Source: Polynucleobacter sinensis (lineage in GTDB: Bacteria; Pseudomonadota; Gammaproteobacteria; Burkholderiales; Burkholderiaceae). From it: 64,000 bases of DNA. This document shows positions 9,234 to 19,405 of the stretch, piece by piece; the stretch's first letter is position 1; each line of letters begins with the position of its first letter. Below the pieces are notes generated by a model. It was not told the origin of the DNA. It saw only the letters and a list, made by a program, of their open reading frames with translations, and did no database searches. Where the stretch lies: contig NZ_LOJJ01000009.1 in the NCBI RefSeq assembly GCF_001595985.1, forward strand, positions 160,716 to 224,715, in the 5' to 3' direction. Position numbers and translations under genes: made by a program.

Positions 9234-9683
9234 TTAACCTCTTCCAGTACTTCCAAATCCACCCGCACCGCGACTGCTTTCGGTGAATTCCTCAACCACT
9301 TTAAGTTCTACTTGCTGCACTGGCATGACCACCAATTGAGCCAAGCGCTCCATGGGCTCAAGTTTGAATGGGGTTGATCCACGGTTCCAGGTGCTCACCA
9401 TTAACTGCCCTTGGTAGTCAGAGTCAATCAATCCCACGAGATTTCCCAGCACGATGCCATGCTTGTGGCCAAGACCCGAGCGCGGCAGGATAAAGGCTGC
9501 ATAGCGAGGATCTTCTACATAAATTGCCAGGCCAGTTGGTATAAGTACTGTTTGTCCTGGGGCAATCTCAATGGTCTCATCAATGCAGGCACGCAAATCT
9601 AAACCAGCGCTACCAGGTGTTCCATAAGTAGGTAATTGATTGCGCATACGTTCATCGAGAATTTTGACTTGAAGTTGTTGCAT
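9234..9683 (-). CDS. dut: Deoxyuridine 5'-triphosphate nucleotidohydrolase
   Basis: Hydrolyses dUTP to dUMP and pyrophosphate, keeping uracil out of DNA and supplying dTMP synthesis. All five motifs of the trimeric dUTPase are seen in 149 residues: [40 protein letters not shown], and the glycine-rich C-terminal arm [14 protein letters not shown] that closes over the active site. It follows coaBC on the same strand with a 45-base gap, the common dfp-dut order, and is probably the last gene of the ribF-ileS-lspA-coaBC-dut run. Confidence 0.97.
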   Translation of the reverse strand: MQQLQVKILDERMRNQLPTYGTPGSAGLDLRACIDETIEIAPGQTVLIPTGLAIYVEDPRYAAFILPRSGLGHKHGIVLGNLVGLIDSDYQGQLMVSTWNRGSTPFKLEPMERLAQLVVMPVQQVELKVVEEFTESSRGAGGFGSTGRG

Positions 9684-9728
9684 GAAATTTCCTAAAGCGG
9701 GATAAAAGAATTGAAAGACAGAATGAGA

Positions 9729-10940
9729 TTAGATTTTTTTGGCAACCAACTGAATGAGCTGGCGTGCAAGTTGTAGCTTTTCAGCCTGACCAGTTTTTTT
9801 GCTGCTGCTGGGATCAATGATGAGTAGCTGATTGAGGTCGCTTCCAAAAGTATCTGGACCAATGTTGCCAACAATCATTGGAATACCTTTGCGCTTTAGC
9901 TTTTCTTGGGCATGTTTAGCCAAGTCATGAGATTCAGCCGCAAAACCAACGCAGTAAGGATGTGGCTTACCGCCCTTAGTTTTAGCGGACTTCGCAACCT
10001 CAGCGAGGATATCGGGATTGGCGATAAATTCGAGCTTGGGTGCTTCTTTACCTTGGCGCTTGATCTTTTCCTTTGCGGGCTTTGCAATACTCCAGTCAGC
10101 TACTGCGGCTACCGCAAAAAAGATGTCGCAATCTGTCGACTGCATTGTGGCGGCGTACATTTCACCTGCGCTGATCACATTGGTGCGGGTAATTTTTCCT
10201 GTCGACTCTAAGGGAGTAGGGAGATCACATGGGCCAGCTATGAGATGAACTTGCGCGCCAGCCTCGGCGGCTGCTCGGGCAATGGCAAAGCCCATTTTTC
10301 CAGAGCTACGGTTTGTGATGCCGCGCACTGGATCAATAGCCTCAAAGGTTGGCCCAGCTGTAATCAGCACGCGCTTTCCAGCAAGCAACTTTTTCTGAAA
10401 GAAGGCAATGAGTTGCTCAGTAATTTCTACGGGCTCAAGCATGCGACCAAGACCGACTTCTCCGCATGCCTGAAATCCATTAGCCGGGCCGAGCAGGGTA
10501 ACCTTATCCTCAATGAGTCGTTGAGCGCTTCTTTGTGTTGCTGGATGCTCCCACATTTGTTTATTCATGGCGGGAGCCAGCAAGAGTGGGCAGTCCCTCG
10601 CAAGGCAGAGCGTTGTTAATAAGTCATCAGCCAGACCCAAAGACAGTTTGGCCATGAGATCGGCGCTAGCCGGCGTCACCAAAATAGCGTCCGCAGCCCT
10701 CGAGAGCTCAATATGCGCCATATTATTGGCTATGCTGCTATCCCACTGGCTGGTGTAAACCGGATTGCCTGTGAGGGCTTGCATCGTCACTGGGGTGACA
10801 AATTGCTGAGCAGCATCAGTCATGACCACCTGAACGCTTGCGCCCTCTTGTATCAACAGGCGGGCTAACTCAGGGGATTTGTAGGCCGCTATTCCACCAG
10901 AGATACCCAGTACGATTTTCTTATTCAATAGTGATTGCAT
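9729..10940 (-). CDS. coaBC: Bifunctional phosphopantothenoylcysteine decarboxylase/phosphopantothenate-cysteine ligase
   Basis: Catalyses two consecutive steps of coenzyme A synthesis. The N-terminal flavin decarboxylase (CoaC) shows GISGGIAAYKSPELARLL, PAMNKQMWEHPAT and the active-site region GFQACGEVGLGRM. The C-terminal ligase (CoaB) shows ITAGPTFEAIDPVRGITN, SSGKMG and KLKRKGIPMIVGN. The 403 residues are the normal full length. It lies directly behind lspA (9 bases between lspA stop and coaBC start on the minus strand). Confidence 0.97.
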   Translation of the reverse strand: MQSLLNKKIVLGISGGIAAYKSPELARLLIQEGASVQVVMTDAAQQFVTPVTMQALTGNPVYTSQWDSSIANNMAHIELSRAADAILVTPASADLMAKLSLGLADDLLTTLCLARDCPLLLAPAMNKQMWEHPATQRSAQRLIEDKVTLLGPANGFQACGEVGLGRMLEPVEITEQLIAFFQKKLLAGKRVLITAGPTFEAIDPVRGITNRSSGKMGFAIARAAAEAGAQVHLIAGPCDLPTPLESTGKITRTNVISAGEMYAATMQSTDCDIFFAVAAVADWSIAKPAKEKIKRQGKEAPKLEFIANPDILAEVAKSAKTKGGKPHPYCVGFAAESHDLAKHAQEKLKRKGIPMIVGNIGPDTFGSDLNQLLIIDPSSSKKTGQAEKLQLARQLIQLVAKKI

Positions 10941-10949
10941 GGCGCCAGC

Positions 10950-11444
10950 TTAAAGGGATTGAGATGATTTGCCAAATGACTTGCGAAGCTCACCCCAAAT
11001 AATCAGTCCAGCGCCAATACAAATAGCGCTATCAGCAATATTGAAGGCCGGCCAATGCCAGTCGGCGTAATGAAGGTCAATAAAGTCAACTACCGCACCA
11101 TACATCAAGCGATCGAGGACATTACCTACTGCGCCACCTAGAATCAGGCTGAGTGCCCAGCAGAGCATCTTGTCTCCTAGACTTCTGCGAAGTAGCCACA
11201 AAATATAGGCTGAAGCGACTAAGCCAAGAATTGTGAAAAACCACCGCTGCCATCCGGAGCTTTGCGCCAAAAAGGAGAATGCTGCCCCTGGATTAAATAT
11301 CAGTAACCAGTTCAGAAAAGGGAGAACCTCTTCTGGTGCCCCGATTTGCAGATTACTTAAGGCCGCCCATTTGCTCAGTTGATCTAGCAATAGCGTCATC
11401 ACCGCAATCGCTAAATAGCGGAGAAAGGGAAGATTTGTGGCCAT
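10950..11444 (-). CDS. lspA: Lipoprotein signal peptidase II
   Basis: Inner-membrane aspartic protease that removes signal peptides from prolipoproteins after diacylglyceryl transfer. The 164 residues show four hydrophobic segments, the family motifs FNPGAAFSFL and GAVGNVLDRLMYGAVVDFI, and FNIADSAIC. The catalytic aspartates are in the N-x-x-D-R and F-N-x-A-D motifs. Its location directly after ileS (12-base gap) is conserved in many proteobacteria. Confidence 0.97.
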   Translation of the reverse strand: MATNLPFLRYLAIAVMTLLLDQLSKWAALSNLQIGAPEEVLPFLNWLLIFNPGAAFSFLAQSSGWQRWFFTILGLVASAYILWLLRRSLGDKMLCWALSLILGGAVGNVLDRLMYGAVVDFIDLHYADWHWPAFNIADSAICIGAGLIIWGELRKSFGKSSQSL

Positions 11445-11456
11445 ATCTACAAAGGC

Positions 11457-14318
11457 TTACGCAAACAAGCGCGCTTCGCCATCTCCGAAAAGATTACTAA
11501 AGCATCGACTACATAAATCAGGGTGTTCAGCATTAGCGCCAACATCAGCGGTGTGATGCCAACAACGTCCGCACTTCTTGTATTGACTACTGCGCACCAA
11601 TACCTCGAGACCTGCATTGCTGAGTTCTAAATTGGCGCTTGAGGTAATCGTCACAAAACGCAAGTCATCGGCTAAAGAGTGCAGGATGGCAAAGTCAACG
11701 TCACCTAGCTTGATTGTTAATTCGGCCTGGAGAGATGAGCCAACATTACCGGCTTCACGTTCAATTTCAATTGCCTTGGTGACTTCAGAACGAATTTCTC
11801 GAACACGATTCCACTTAGCAAGTAGTTCGGCTGCTTGTGCGATTTTGGGGAACTCGCCAAACTCTTCCATAAAGATGGATTCTTTGGCTTTGTTATTCGC
11901 GCCATGTTGGAATGACTGCCAAGCTTCTTCTGCTGTGAAGGAGAGGAAGGGCGCAAGCCACTTCAAGAGATTGCGGGTGATATGGAATAAGGCATTTTGT
12001 GCTGCACGACGTTCCTTAGAGTCAGGGGCGCTGGTATACAAGCGATCTTTGAGAATATCCAAATAAAAGCCGCCCAAATCTTCCGAGCAGAAGGTCAGCA
12101 TACGAGCAACTGCAGGCTGAAACTCGTATGCTTTGTAATGCGCTTGAACTTCATTCTGCAATTCATTTGCAAGAGCTACAGCATAGCGATCAATCTCCAA
12201 CCATTCATTTGCTGGCATGCTGTGCTTGCTAGGATCAAAGTCTGATAGATTGGCCAGTAAGAATCGCAATGTATTGCGAATGCGGCGATAGCTTTCCACT
12301 ACCCGTTTAAGAATTTCATCGGAGATCGTCATCTCACCTGAATAATCAGTAGATGCCACCCAAAGACGAATAATCTCCGCACCTAACTTGTCAGCCACTT
12401 GTTGAGGGGCAATCACATTACCTACAGATTTACTCATCTTGCGGCCTTGGCCATCCACAGTAAACCCGTGAGTGAGAAGGGCTTTGTATGGCGGCTTGCC
12501 ATCGAGCATGGCGCCAGTTAATAAAGAGGAGTGGAACCAGCCACGATGCTGGTCCGAACCCTCTAGATAAAGATCGGCTAAACGACCGTCAGATTTTTCT
12601 GCATCTGGACGATAGAGTTCATCGCGATGGGAGCCGCGAATGACATGCCAGTGAGTCGTGCCAGAATCAAACCAGACGTCGAGGGTATCGCGATTCTTTT
12701 CGTAATGCGCCGCCTCTTCACCAAGTAGTTCAGCAACTTCGAGTTTTTGCCAAGCTTCTATACCTTCTTTTTCAACGCGTTGAGCGATTTCTTCAAGAAG
12801 TTCGACTGTGCGAGGATGCGGTTCGCCACTTTCTTTATGAACAAAGAAGGCCATGGGAACGCCCCATTGGCGCTGACGAGATAGAGTCCAGTCAGGGCGA
12901 TTCGCAATCATGCTATTTAAGCGTTGCTTGCCCCACGCTGGGAAGAATTCAGTGCTCTCGATGCCTGCCAATGCAGCTTCGCGCAAGCTCACTTTGCCAT
13001 CCGATGGCTTCTGATCCATGCTCGCAAACCATTGCGAGGTCGCGCGGTAAATAATCGGTGACTTATGACGCCAGCAGTGCATATAGGAGTGCGTGTATGT
13101 TTTATCTCTGAGCAGGCTGCCTGCCTCACGCATTGCTTCTACGATCTTTGGGTTGGCTTTCCAAATGTATTCATTGGCAAAGAGTGGCAACCAGGATGCG
13201 TACACGCCATTGCCCATCACAGGATTCAGGATATCCTTATCAGCTAGTTTATTAGCCTTGCAAGATTTAAAGTCTTCCTCGCCATAGGCGGGCGCCGAGT
13301 GCACCACACCTGTACCCGTATCTAGAGTGACGTACTCAGCCGTATAAATTGGTGAGAGACGTTTATATCCTTCATGTAATGGCGCCAGAGGATGCCAGAA
13401 GGAAATATTGGCTAATTGACTGCCTAAACAGGTGCCAATAATTTTCCCCTCTAGGCCATAGTCCTGAAGACAGGTTTCAACTCTATCTTTGGCAAGAATC
13501 AAGAGCTTATCGCCAACATCCACCAAAGCATAATCGAGTTCTGGATGCACATTCATTGCCTGGTTAGCGGGAATGGTCCAAGGTGTGGTTGTCCAAATCA
13601 CAATCATTCCAGGTTTTGCTGGAATGTCATTTAGACCAAATGCTTTTGCTAGTTGCGGGCGCTGAGCGTCATCAAAAGCAAAGCCTACGTCTACTGTGGG
13701 ATCCGTTTTATCTTGGTACTCAACTTCAGCTTCTGCAAGAGCTGAGCCGCAATCAAAACACCAGTTCACCGGCTTTAAGCCGCGAAAGACATAACCCTTC
13801 TCCCAAATCTTTCCAAGCGCACGAATTTCATCGGCCTCATTGCGAAAGTTCATGGTGAGATAGGGGTTATTCCAGTCACCTAAGACGCCTAAGCGCTCAA
13901 AGTCTTTCTTTTGTTTATCTACTTGAACCTTGGCATAGGCGCGCGCTTTTGATTGCACTTCGGCCGTAGGGAGATTTTTGCCAAATTCTTTTTCAATCTG
14001 AATTTCAATTGGCATGCCGTGGCAATCCCAGCCGGGAATATAGACTGAGTCAAAGCCCATGAGCCAGCGGGATTTCACAATCATGTCTTTGAGAATCTTA
14101 TTTACCGCATGACCAATATGAATATCGCCATTCGCATAAGGAGGGCCATCATGCAAAATGAACTTAGGCTGATTTGCATGGGCCGCACGAATCTTTTCGT
14201 AGAGTTTATTTTTTTGCCATTGCGCAACCCATTGCGGTTCACGTTTTGGTAAATCGCCTCTCATTGGAAACGAGGTCTCCAGTAGATTGACGGAGTAAGT
14301 ATTTTCTTTTTCAGACAT
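11457..14318 (-). CDS. ileS: Isoleucyl-tRNA synthetase
   Basis: A 953-residue class I synthetase charging tRNA-Ile. It has the HIGH motif in [16 protein letters not shown] near residue 60, KMSKS in [13 protein letters not shown], the editing (CP1) domain between them, and a C-terminal zinc finger with [12 protein letters not shown] and CSRC. The start [10 protein letters not shown] at 14318 was chosen; an upstream in-frame start at 14366 lies deep inside ribF. The ATG overlaps the ribF stop by 8 bases, indicating coupling. Its substrates include the intron-split tRNA-Ile(CAU) encoded at 58010. Confidence 0.96.
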   Translation of the reverse strand: MSEKENTYSVNLLETSFPMRGDLPKREPQWVAQWQKNKLYEKIRAAHANQPKFILHDGPPYANGDIHIGHAVNKILKDMIVKSRWLMGFDSVYIPGWDCHGMPIEIQIEKEFGKNLPTAEVQSKARAYAKVQVDKQKKDFERLGVLGDWNNPYLTMNFRNEADEIRALGKIWEKGYVFRGLKPVNWCFDCGSALAEAEVEYQDKTDPTVDVGFAFDDAQRPQLAKAFGLNDIPAKPGMIVIWTTTPWTIPANQAMNVHPELDYALVDVGDKLLILAKDRVETCLQDYGLEGKIIGTCLGSQLANISFWHPLAPLHEGYKRLSPIYTAEYVTLDTGTGVVHSAPAYGEEDFKSCKANKLADKDILNPVMGNGVYASWLPLFANEYIWKANPKIVEAMREAGSLLRDKTYTHSYMHCWRHKSPIIYRATSQWFASMDQKPSDGKVSLREAALAGIESTEFFPAWGKQRLNSMIANRPDWTLSRQRQWGVPMAFFVHKESGEPHPRTVELLEEIAQRVEKEGIEAWQKLEVAELLGEEAAHYEKNRDTLDVWFDSGTTHWHVIRGSHRDELYRPDAEKSDGRLADLYLEGSDQHRGWFHSSLLTGAMLDGKPPYKALLTHGFTVDGQGRKMSKSVGNVIAPQQVADKLGAEIIRLWVASTDYSGEMTISDEILKRVVESYRRIRNTLRFLLANLSDFDPSKHSMPANEWLEIDRYAVALANELQNEVQAHYKAYEFQPAVARMLTFCSEDLGGFYLDILKDRLYTSAPDSKERRAAQNALFHITRNLLKWLAPFLSFTAEEAWQSFQHGANNKAKESIFMEEFGEFPKIAQAAELLAKWNRVREIRSEVTKAIEIEREAGNVGSSLQAELTIKLGDVDFAILHSLADDLRFVTITSSANLELSNAGLEVLVRSSQYKKCGRCWHHTADVGANAEHPDLCSRCFSNLFGDGEARLFA

Positions 14319-15261
14319 AATTTTTTTTCTGGAAATAATTTCTGGCATGCGCTGCATCAGATGCAATCGCTTGAGTTAGTGCGTCAAGGTTTGAATACTT
14401 TTCCTCATCACGAATTTTTTCTAGAAGCTCGACGGTAATGATTTTTCCGTATACCTCTTTATTAAAGTCAAAGATGTGCGTTTCGAGCAATACGCGGCCC
14501 TGATCTTCGACTGTTGGCCTCACGCCGAGACTTGCCACAGCGGGAAGTGGTTTATCGCTCAAGCCTAGTACTTGGGCTGTGAAGATTCCTGTGCAAGCTG
14601 GCTTTCGGTGATGCAGGTGATTTGCAACGGCTAAGTTTAAAGTTGGAAAACCTAGAGTTCGGCCGAGTTTTTGGCCGTGAATAATATGACCCGAAATTCC
14701 ATAAGGGCGACCAAGTAATTTGGTGGCTTGTTCCATGTCGCCATTCGCTAACGCACCACGTAGTGCTGAACTAGAAATACGCTCTCCGTTTTCAACAACG
14801 GTATGAATGCTAGAGACCTCAAAGCCATATTTTTCACCAGCAGCTTTGAGGCTTGCGAAATTACCAGCGCGTTTCGCGCCGTAGCAAAAGTCATCGCCAA
14901 TGAGGATCCATTTAGCATGCAGTTGCTTGACGATAATTTCAGAAACAAATTCATCTGGAGTGAGACGGGCAAATGCATTATTGAAATGCTCTACAACTAC
15001 TCGATCGATGCCGATATTGGCAAAAGCGGCAAGCTTGTCACGTAAATTCAAAATACGGGGTGGGGCTTGTTCAGGGGAAAAGAATTCTTTGGGGTGCGGC
15101 TCGAAAGTCATCACGCAACTCGCCAAGCCTCGCTCATGCGCGCCATCCTTGAGTTGTTTCAATAGGGCGCGATGACCCCTGTGCACGCCATCGAAATTGC
15201 CGATGGTTAAGGCACAAGCTGGTCCTGCAGAAAACTGGGTCGGTCCACGGAATACGTTCAC
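14311..15261 (-). CDS. ribF: Bifunctional riboflavin kinase/FAD synthetase
   Basis: Phosphorylates riboflavin to FMN and adenylates FMN to FAD. The N-terminal nucleotidyltransferase shows [14 protein letters not shown] (residues about 22-35) and the FEPHPKEFF region. The C-terminal flavokinase shows [20 protein letters not shown] and GIFTAQV. The 316 residues are the usual length. It leads the minus-strand run into ileS-lspA, a gene order conserved in gamma- and betaproteobacteria, and is divergent from purN with only 51 bases between starts. Confidence 0.96.
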   Translation of the reverse strand: MNVFRGPTQFSAGPACALTIGNFDGVHRGHRALLKQLKDGAHERGLASCVMTFEPHPKEFFSPEQAPPRILNLRDKLAAFANIGIDRVVVEHFNNAFARLTPDEFVSEIIVKQLHAKWILIGDDFCYGAKRAGNFASLKAAGEKYGFEVSSIHTVVENGERISSSALRGALANGDMEQATKLLGRPYGISGHIIHGQKLGRTLGFPTLNLAVANHLHHRKPACTGIFTAQVLGLSDKPLPAVASLGVRPTVEDQGRVLLETHIFDFNKEVYGKIITVELLEKIRDEEKYSNLDALTQAIASDAAHARNYFQKKNYV

Positions 15262-15312
15262 TAAATCGCTTTCAGGGTCGCTTTCGGGGTAACCATCAAT
15301 TATATTGTGGGC

Positions 15313-15942
15313 ATGCTATCAATCGTCACCTTAATCTCAGGCCGCGGATCAAATTTCGAGGCAATCTTTAAAACTGCTCAAAAAGAGCATTGGCCGGTCA
15401 AGTTTGCCGGGGTGATCGCTAATCACTCTGCGGCTAAGGGGCTTGATTTTGCTCGCTCCCAAGGGATTCCAGCCTTTGCTATTGAGCATCGGGAGCACTC
15501 CACGCGCGAATCCTTTGATGCTGCCCTTATCGAGAAAATCGATGAATTGGGCGCTAATTTAGTGGTTTTAGCGGGCTTTATGCGCATTCTGACCCCTGAA
15601 TTTATTCGCCATTTTGAAGGACGCCTGATTAATATCCATCCTGCCTTACTCCCAGCCTTTCCGGGATTACATACTCACGAGCGTGCTTTAGAGGCTGGAG
15701 TTGCTGAGCATGGGGCTACTGTCCATTTCGTAACTGAGGGGGTTGATGAGGGGCCCATCATTTGCCAAGCCTCAGTTCCAGTGCTTCCAGGTGATGATGC
15801 CGATAGTTTGGCTGCACGGGTTTTGGCCGCTGAGCATCAGATTTATCCGCGGGCCGTAAAATGGTTCCTTGATGGACGATTGCGAATAGAAGGTAATCAA
15901 GTTCAGGTTCAACCCCCGGAGTCGCAATTAATAAAATTATGA
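15313..15942 (+). CDS. purN: Phosphoribosylglycinamide formyltransferase 1
   Basis: Transfers formyl from 10-formyl-THF to GAR in purine synthesis. Motifs seen are the phosphate-binding LISGRGSNFEAI at the N terminus, INIHPALLPAFPGLHTHERAL with catalytic Asn and His, and EGVDEGPIICQ with catalytic Asp. It has 209 residues from the ATG at 15313; a GTG two codons earlier is also possible. The TGA overlaps the ATG of the downstream RNA methyltransferase (ATGA at 15939-15942), so the pair is coupled. Confidence 0.95.
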   Translation: MLSIVTLISGRGSNFEAIFKTAQKEHWPVKFAGVIANHSAAKGLDFARSQGIPAFAIEHREHSTRESFDAALIEKIDELGANLVVLAGFMRILTPEFIRHFEGRLINIHPALLPAFPGLHTHERALEAGVAEHGATVHFVTEGVDEGPIICQASVPVLPGDDADSLAARVLAAEHQIYPRAVKWFLDGRLRIEGNQVQVQPPESQLIKL

Positions 15943-17528
15943 GTAAAGAACGTTCATCCCGCGGTGCTAGCGCTGGCAGTAAATCTGGATCCAGATCTGG
16001 TTCACGCCTAGCCCCACAAAAGAGTTATGCCGCTAAATCCAAGGATCCATTGCGTCGTCCCGAGCGCCGTAATGCTAGCGGCAACATCATTGCGCCCGAA
16101 GGTCAAAAGAATTTTTCTAATGCAAAGGCATTGCCACAGCATGCTATTCACTTAGAGCGTTTGCTTCCTGAGCTGCTGAGTTTTGAGCAGCCTGCCGATC
16201 GCGTGGTTAGTCGCTATTTCCGCTCTGAGCCACAGCTTGGCAATCGTGATCGCGCTTTGATTGCTGAGAGTGCTTTTGCCATTTTGCGGCGTAAAAATGA
16301 GTTCTCTCAATTCGCCTCCAGTGGCGAGGGATCTCAGGCTAGACGCTTAGCCCTATTGGGTTTGCTGTCTGCTCTATCTGAGGGCGGTCTTGGTTCTGCC
16401 AACCGTGCAGAGAGCGCTATTGCAGACCTGGCTCACGTGCTAAAGACGGGTGAGTATGAATGGTTACAACGTTTTGCAACGGTCGATCCATCAGCCCTCA
16501 ATCCCTTGGTTCGGAATAATTTACCCGAGTGGCTTTGGGATGCTTTTGGAAAATATCCTGGCGAAGAGTCACGTGAAGCATTGGCCAAATCATTAATGCA
16601 TCCAGCCCTTTTGGATTTGCGCGCCAACACAATGAAGACTACTCGTGAGCAATTACTTGCGCAAATGAATGCCTTGGGCGGAAGGTATCAAGCGATCCCG
16701 ACGCCTTATGCTCCTGATGGAGTTCGTATCATGGGTAAGCCAGCCTTGCAAAATACGGCGGGCTTTAAGGCGGGGATGTTTGAAGTGCAGGATGAAGGTA
16801 GCCAACTTTTGGCTTATCTGCTTGCCCCTAAACGTGGTGAGATGGTGGTAGATTTTTGCGCCGGCGCCGGCGGTAAAACTTTAGCGATTGGTGCCTTAAT
16901 GCGCTCTACAGGGCGCTTGTACGCGCTGGATACATCTGAGCGTCGCTTGGCCAACTTAAAGCCACGACAAGCACGTAGCGGGCTATCAAACGTACATCCC
17001 GTATGGATTGATACTGAGAATGACACGAAGATTAAGCGTTTGGCTGGCAAAATTGACCGAGTTCTAGTTGATGCCCCTTGTAGTGGCATGGGTACTTTGC
17101 GTCGCAATCCCGATCTCAAGTGGCGTCAAACGCCGGCCGGAGTATTGGAGTTGAATCAAAAGCAGATGAGTATTTTGTCTTCCGCAAGCCGCCTGCTAAA
17201 GCCAGGGGGGCGCCTGGTCTACGCTACCTGCAGCCTATTGCCACAAGAAAACCAGCAAATTGCCGAGGATTTTTTGGCAAAACACCCTAATTTTGAAGTG
17301 GTACCTGCTGCCGAAGTTCTTAAGCCCTTGTTTCCTAAGGATAAAATTCCATTGGGATGTAGTCCAGATAATCCTTGGTGGCAGTTATGGCCCCATATTC
17401 ATGGGACTGATGGCTTCTTTGGGGCAGTTTTCCAGAAAAAAGCTGCTGCTCCTGCAATAAGCCCTGAAAAAGACGGGGAAAAAGAGATCAAGGTCAAAAC
17501 CAAGAAAGTTGTCAAAGAACTAAAATAG
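15939..17528 (+). CDS. rsmB: 16S rRNA m5C methyltransferase, RsmB/Sun family
   Basis: A 529-residue NOL1/NOP2/Sun-type RNA cytosine-5 methyltransferase. A basic, low-complexity N-terminal tail (Ser/Arg/Lys-rich, residues 1-70) precedes a NusB-like helical domain. The SAM-binding domain has VVDFCAGAGGKTLAIGALM, the catalytic-cysteine motif VDAPCSGMGTLRRNPDLKW and the second cysteine in VYATCSLLPQEN. The C terminus again ends in a lysine-rich tail. The family modifies C967 of 16S rRNA in E. coli. The tails make it about 100 residues longer than typical. It is coupled to purN. Confidence 0.88.
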   Translation: MSKERSSRGASAGSKSGSRSGSRLAPQKSYAAKSKDPLRRPERRNASGNIIAPEGQKNFSNAKALPQHAIHLERLLPELLSFEQPADRVVSRYFRSEPQLGNRDRALIAESAFAILRRKNEFSQFASSGEGSQARRLALLGLLSALSEGGLGSANRAESAIADLAHVLKTGEYEWLQRFATVDPSALNPLVRNNLPEWLWDAFGKYPGEESREALAKSLMHPALLDLRANTMKTTREQLLAQMNALGGRYQAIPTPYAPDGVRIMGKPALQNTAGFKAGMFEVQDEGSQLLAYLLAPKRGEMVVDFCAGAGGKTLAIGALMRSTGRLYALDTSERRLANLKPRQARSGLSNVHPVWIDTENDTKIKRLAGKIDRVLVDAPCSGMGTLRRNPDLKWRQTPAGVLELNQKQMSILSSASRLLKPGGRLVYATCSLLPQENQQIAEDFLAKHPNFEVVPAAEVLKPLFPKDKIPLGCSPDNPWWQLWPHIHGTDGFFGAVFQKKAAAPAISPEKDGEKEIKVKTKKVVKELK

Positions 17529-17560
17529 AAGCTTAGACATCTTCTCTTTAGGGACACCTT

Positions 17561-18754
17561 TTGAACACAGCTTCAAGTTTTGATTTATTCCTCAACTGGC
17601 TTTCCAGTGGCTATTTGAATTGGGCATGGTGGCAGATTTTGCTATTTACCCTGGCCGTTACCCACATCACGATTGCTGGGGTCACCATTTTTTTGCACCG
17701 CTGCCAGGCGCATCGCGCTTTAGAGCTTCATCCTATCATGTCGCATTTCTTCCGCTTTTGGCTTTGGCTAACAACGGGTATGGTGACCAAGGAGTGGGCT
17801 GCAGTTCATCGTAAACATCATGCCAAGTGCGAGACAGTGGATGATCCGCATAGCCCACAGGTATTGGGAATTGATACAGTTTTATCTCGTGGGGCCGAGC
17901 TTTATAAGATGGAAGCGGCCAATCAAGAAACTTTAGAGAAGTTTGGTCACGGCACTCCAGATGATTGGATCGAGCGCAACATTTATTCCAAGTTTTCTTG
18001 GCAAGGTGTTGCACTCATGCTCATCCTTGATGTGTTCTTATTCGGTGCGATTGGTTTGACAGTGTGGGCTGTGCAGATGTTGTGGATTCCGATTACGGCC
18101 GCTGGAATTATTAATGGTATTGGGCACTATTGGGGTTATCGCAACTTTGACTGCGAAGATGCTTCAACTAATATTTTCCCTTGGGGCATTTTGATTGGCG
18201 GTGAAGAGTTGCACAACAATCACCACACGTTTGCCACGAGCGCGAAACTTTCCAACAAATGGTACGAGTTTGATATTGGTTGGCTTTACATTCAAATGAT
18301 GAGTGCGGTTGGTTTGGCGAAGGTAAAGAAGACTTCGCCCAAGCCAATGTTGAGCGACTTACGTCCCGCAGATCAAGGTACCTTAGAGGCCATCATCGCT
18401 AATCGCTATGAAATCATGGCTCGTTATAGCAAGACCCTGCGCAGCTTCTTTAATAACGAAGTTCAGCATATGCAGGTCTTGGCGGCCCACCTCAAGGACG
18501 CGCGAGTTTGGCTAGGCAAAGATGAATCGCGTTTATCTGCAGAAGAAAAAGCGAAGCTCGAGGAACTCATGGCAACGAATGCGCAGTTACGCAAGATGAT
18601 TGAAATGCGTCGTGACTTACAGGCTATCTGGAGCCGCTCAAATGCAACAGGTGATCAGCTGGTATCTCAGTTGCACTCGTGGTGTCAACGCGCCGAAGAG
18701 AGCGGTCTGTCGAGCTTGCGTGACTTCTCTTTAAGGCTGCGCCGCTACGCTTAA
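17561..18754 (+). CDS. Membrane acyl desaturase with DesA/ISL3-type C-terminal tail
   Basis: A 397-residue fatty acid desaturase. The diiron histidine boxes are HRCQAH (residues 46-51), HRKHH (83-87) and HNNHH (218-222), set among four hydrophobic segments, so it probably introduces a double bond into membrane acyl chains. From about residue 275 the protein continues as a charged helical tail ending QLHSWCQRAEESGLSSLRDF-SLRLRRYA. This resembles the C-terminal helical tail of ISL3-family transposases, a similarity that public family naming recognises as the DesA/ISL3 alpha-bundle tail. The start is TTG at 17561. The tail's function is unknown. Confidence 0.88.
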   Translation: MNTASSFDLFLNWLSSGYLNWAWWQILLFTLAVTHITIAGVTIFLHRCQAHRALELHPIMSHFFRFWLWLTTGMVTKEWAAVHRKHHAKCETVDDPHSPQVLGIDTVLSRGAELYKMEAANQETLEKFGHGTPDDWIERNIYSKFSWQGVALMLILDVFLFGAIGLTVWAVQMLWIPITAAGIINGIGHYWGYRNFDCEDASTNIFPWGILIGGEELHNNHHTFATSAKLSNKWYEFDIGWLYIQMMSAVGLAKVKKTSPKPMLSDLRPADQGTLEAIIANRYEIMARYSKTLRSFFNNEVQHMQVLAAHLKDARVWLGKDESRLSAEEKAKLEELMATNAQLRKMIEMRRDLQAIWSRSNATGDQLVSQLHSWCQRAEESGLSSLRDFSLRLRRYA

Positions 18755-18790
18755 AGATGCAAATAATGTGCTCAGGTAAATTACTGGGCA

Positions 18791-18821
18791 ATAAAAAACC
18801 CGCTGATGTAGCGGGTTTTTT
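18791..18821. terminator. Bidirectional terminator between desaturase and rpmG
   Basis: CCCGCT (18799-18804) pairs with AGCGGG (18810-18815). The stem is extended by A tract on the left and T tract on the right, so it can end transcripts from both sides: the desaturase on plus and rpmB-rpmG on minus. Confidence 0.88.
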
Positions 18822-18854
18822 ATTTGCTGCAATTCATAATTAAAAAATCATGAA

Positions 18855-19022
18855 TTACTTCAGCTTTGTTTCTTTGTAAGCAACGTGCTTGCGAATAGTC
18901 GGATCAAACTTCATGATCTCCATTTTCTCAGGCTTTGTACGCTTGTTTTTTGAAGTTGTATAGAAGTGACCAGTACCAGCTGATGACTCTAATTTGATTT
19001 TTTCTCTGCCGCCTTTAGCCAT
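18855..19022 (-). CDS. rpmG: 50S ribosomal protein L33
   Basis: A 55-residue ribosomal protein read on the minus strand from the ATG at 19022: [20 protein letters not shown], then [20 protein letters not shown], then [15 protein letters not shown]. This is the cysteine-free (C-minus, zinc-independent) L33 form. It lies 11 bases after the rpmB stop in the standard rpmB-rpmG operon and is followed by the terminator at 18791-18821. Confidence 0.96.
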   Translation of the reverse strand: MAKGGREKIKLESSAGTGHFYTTSKNKRTKPEKMEIMKFDPTIRKHVAYKETKLK

Positions 19023-19033
19023 TTATGCGCTCC

Positions 19034-19267
19034 TTAAATTTCGCCACGTGCACGGAGATCTGACAAAACAGCATCGATGCCATTCTTGTCGATAACGCGC
19101 AAACCAGCATTGGTTAAGCGCAAGCTAATCCAACGGTTTTCAGATTCCACCCAGAAACGACGGTTTTGCAAATTCGGCAAAAAGCGACGCTTCGTTTTGT
19201 TGTTTGCATGGGAAACATTATTGCCAACCATCGGCTTTTTCCCAGTGACTTGGCAAACTTTTGCCAT
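19034..19267 (-). CDS. rpmB: 50S ribosomal protein L28
   Basis: A 77-residue protein beginning [20 protein letters not shown], with the family core [19 protein letters not shown] and [19 protein letters not shown]. It is a component of the large ribosomal subunit. It is the first gene of the rpmB-rpmG operon on the minus strand. Confidence 0.97.
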   Translation of the reverse strand: MAKVCQVTGKKPMVGNNVSHANNKTKRRFLPNLQNRRFWVESENRWISLRLTNAGLRVIDKNGIDAVLSDLRARGEI

Positions 19268-19405
19268 GACATGACTCCATTAATTGCGAAAAAAGAAGAT
19301 TGTATCAGTCTTGACCCTCTTTGAGCTAGCCTTAATTTGCTTTAGCTGAGGGGGTTTGGGCGTTTAAGGTGGGTAAGCGCTTGAAATTAATGAAAAAGTT
19401 AGTAT

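Noticed and set aside
10245..10619. Plus-strand open frame within coaBC
   Set aside because: Antisense to a fully conserved enzyme, with no family resemblance or start signal.
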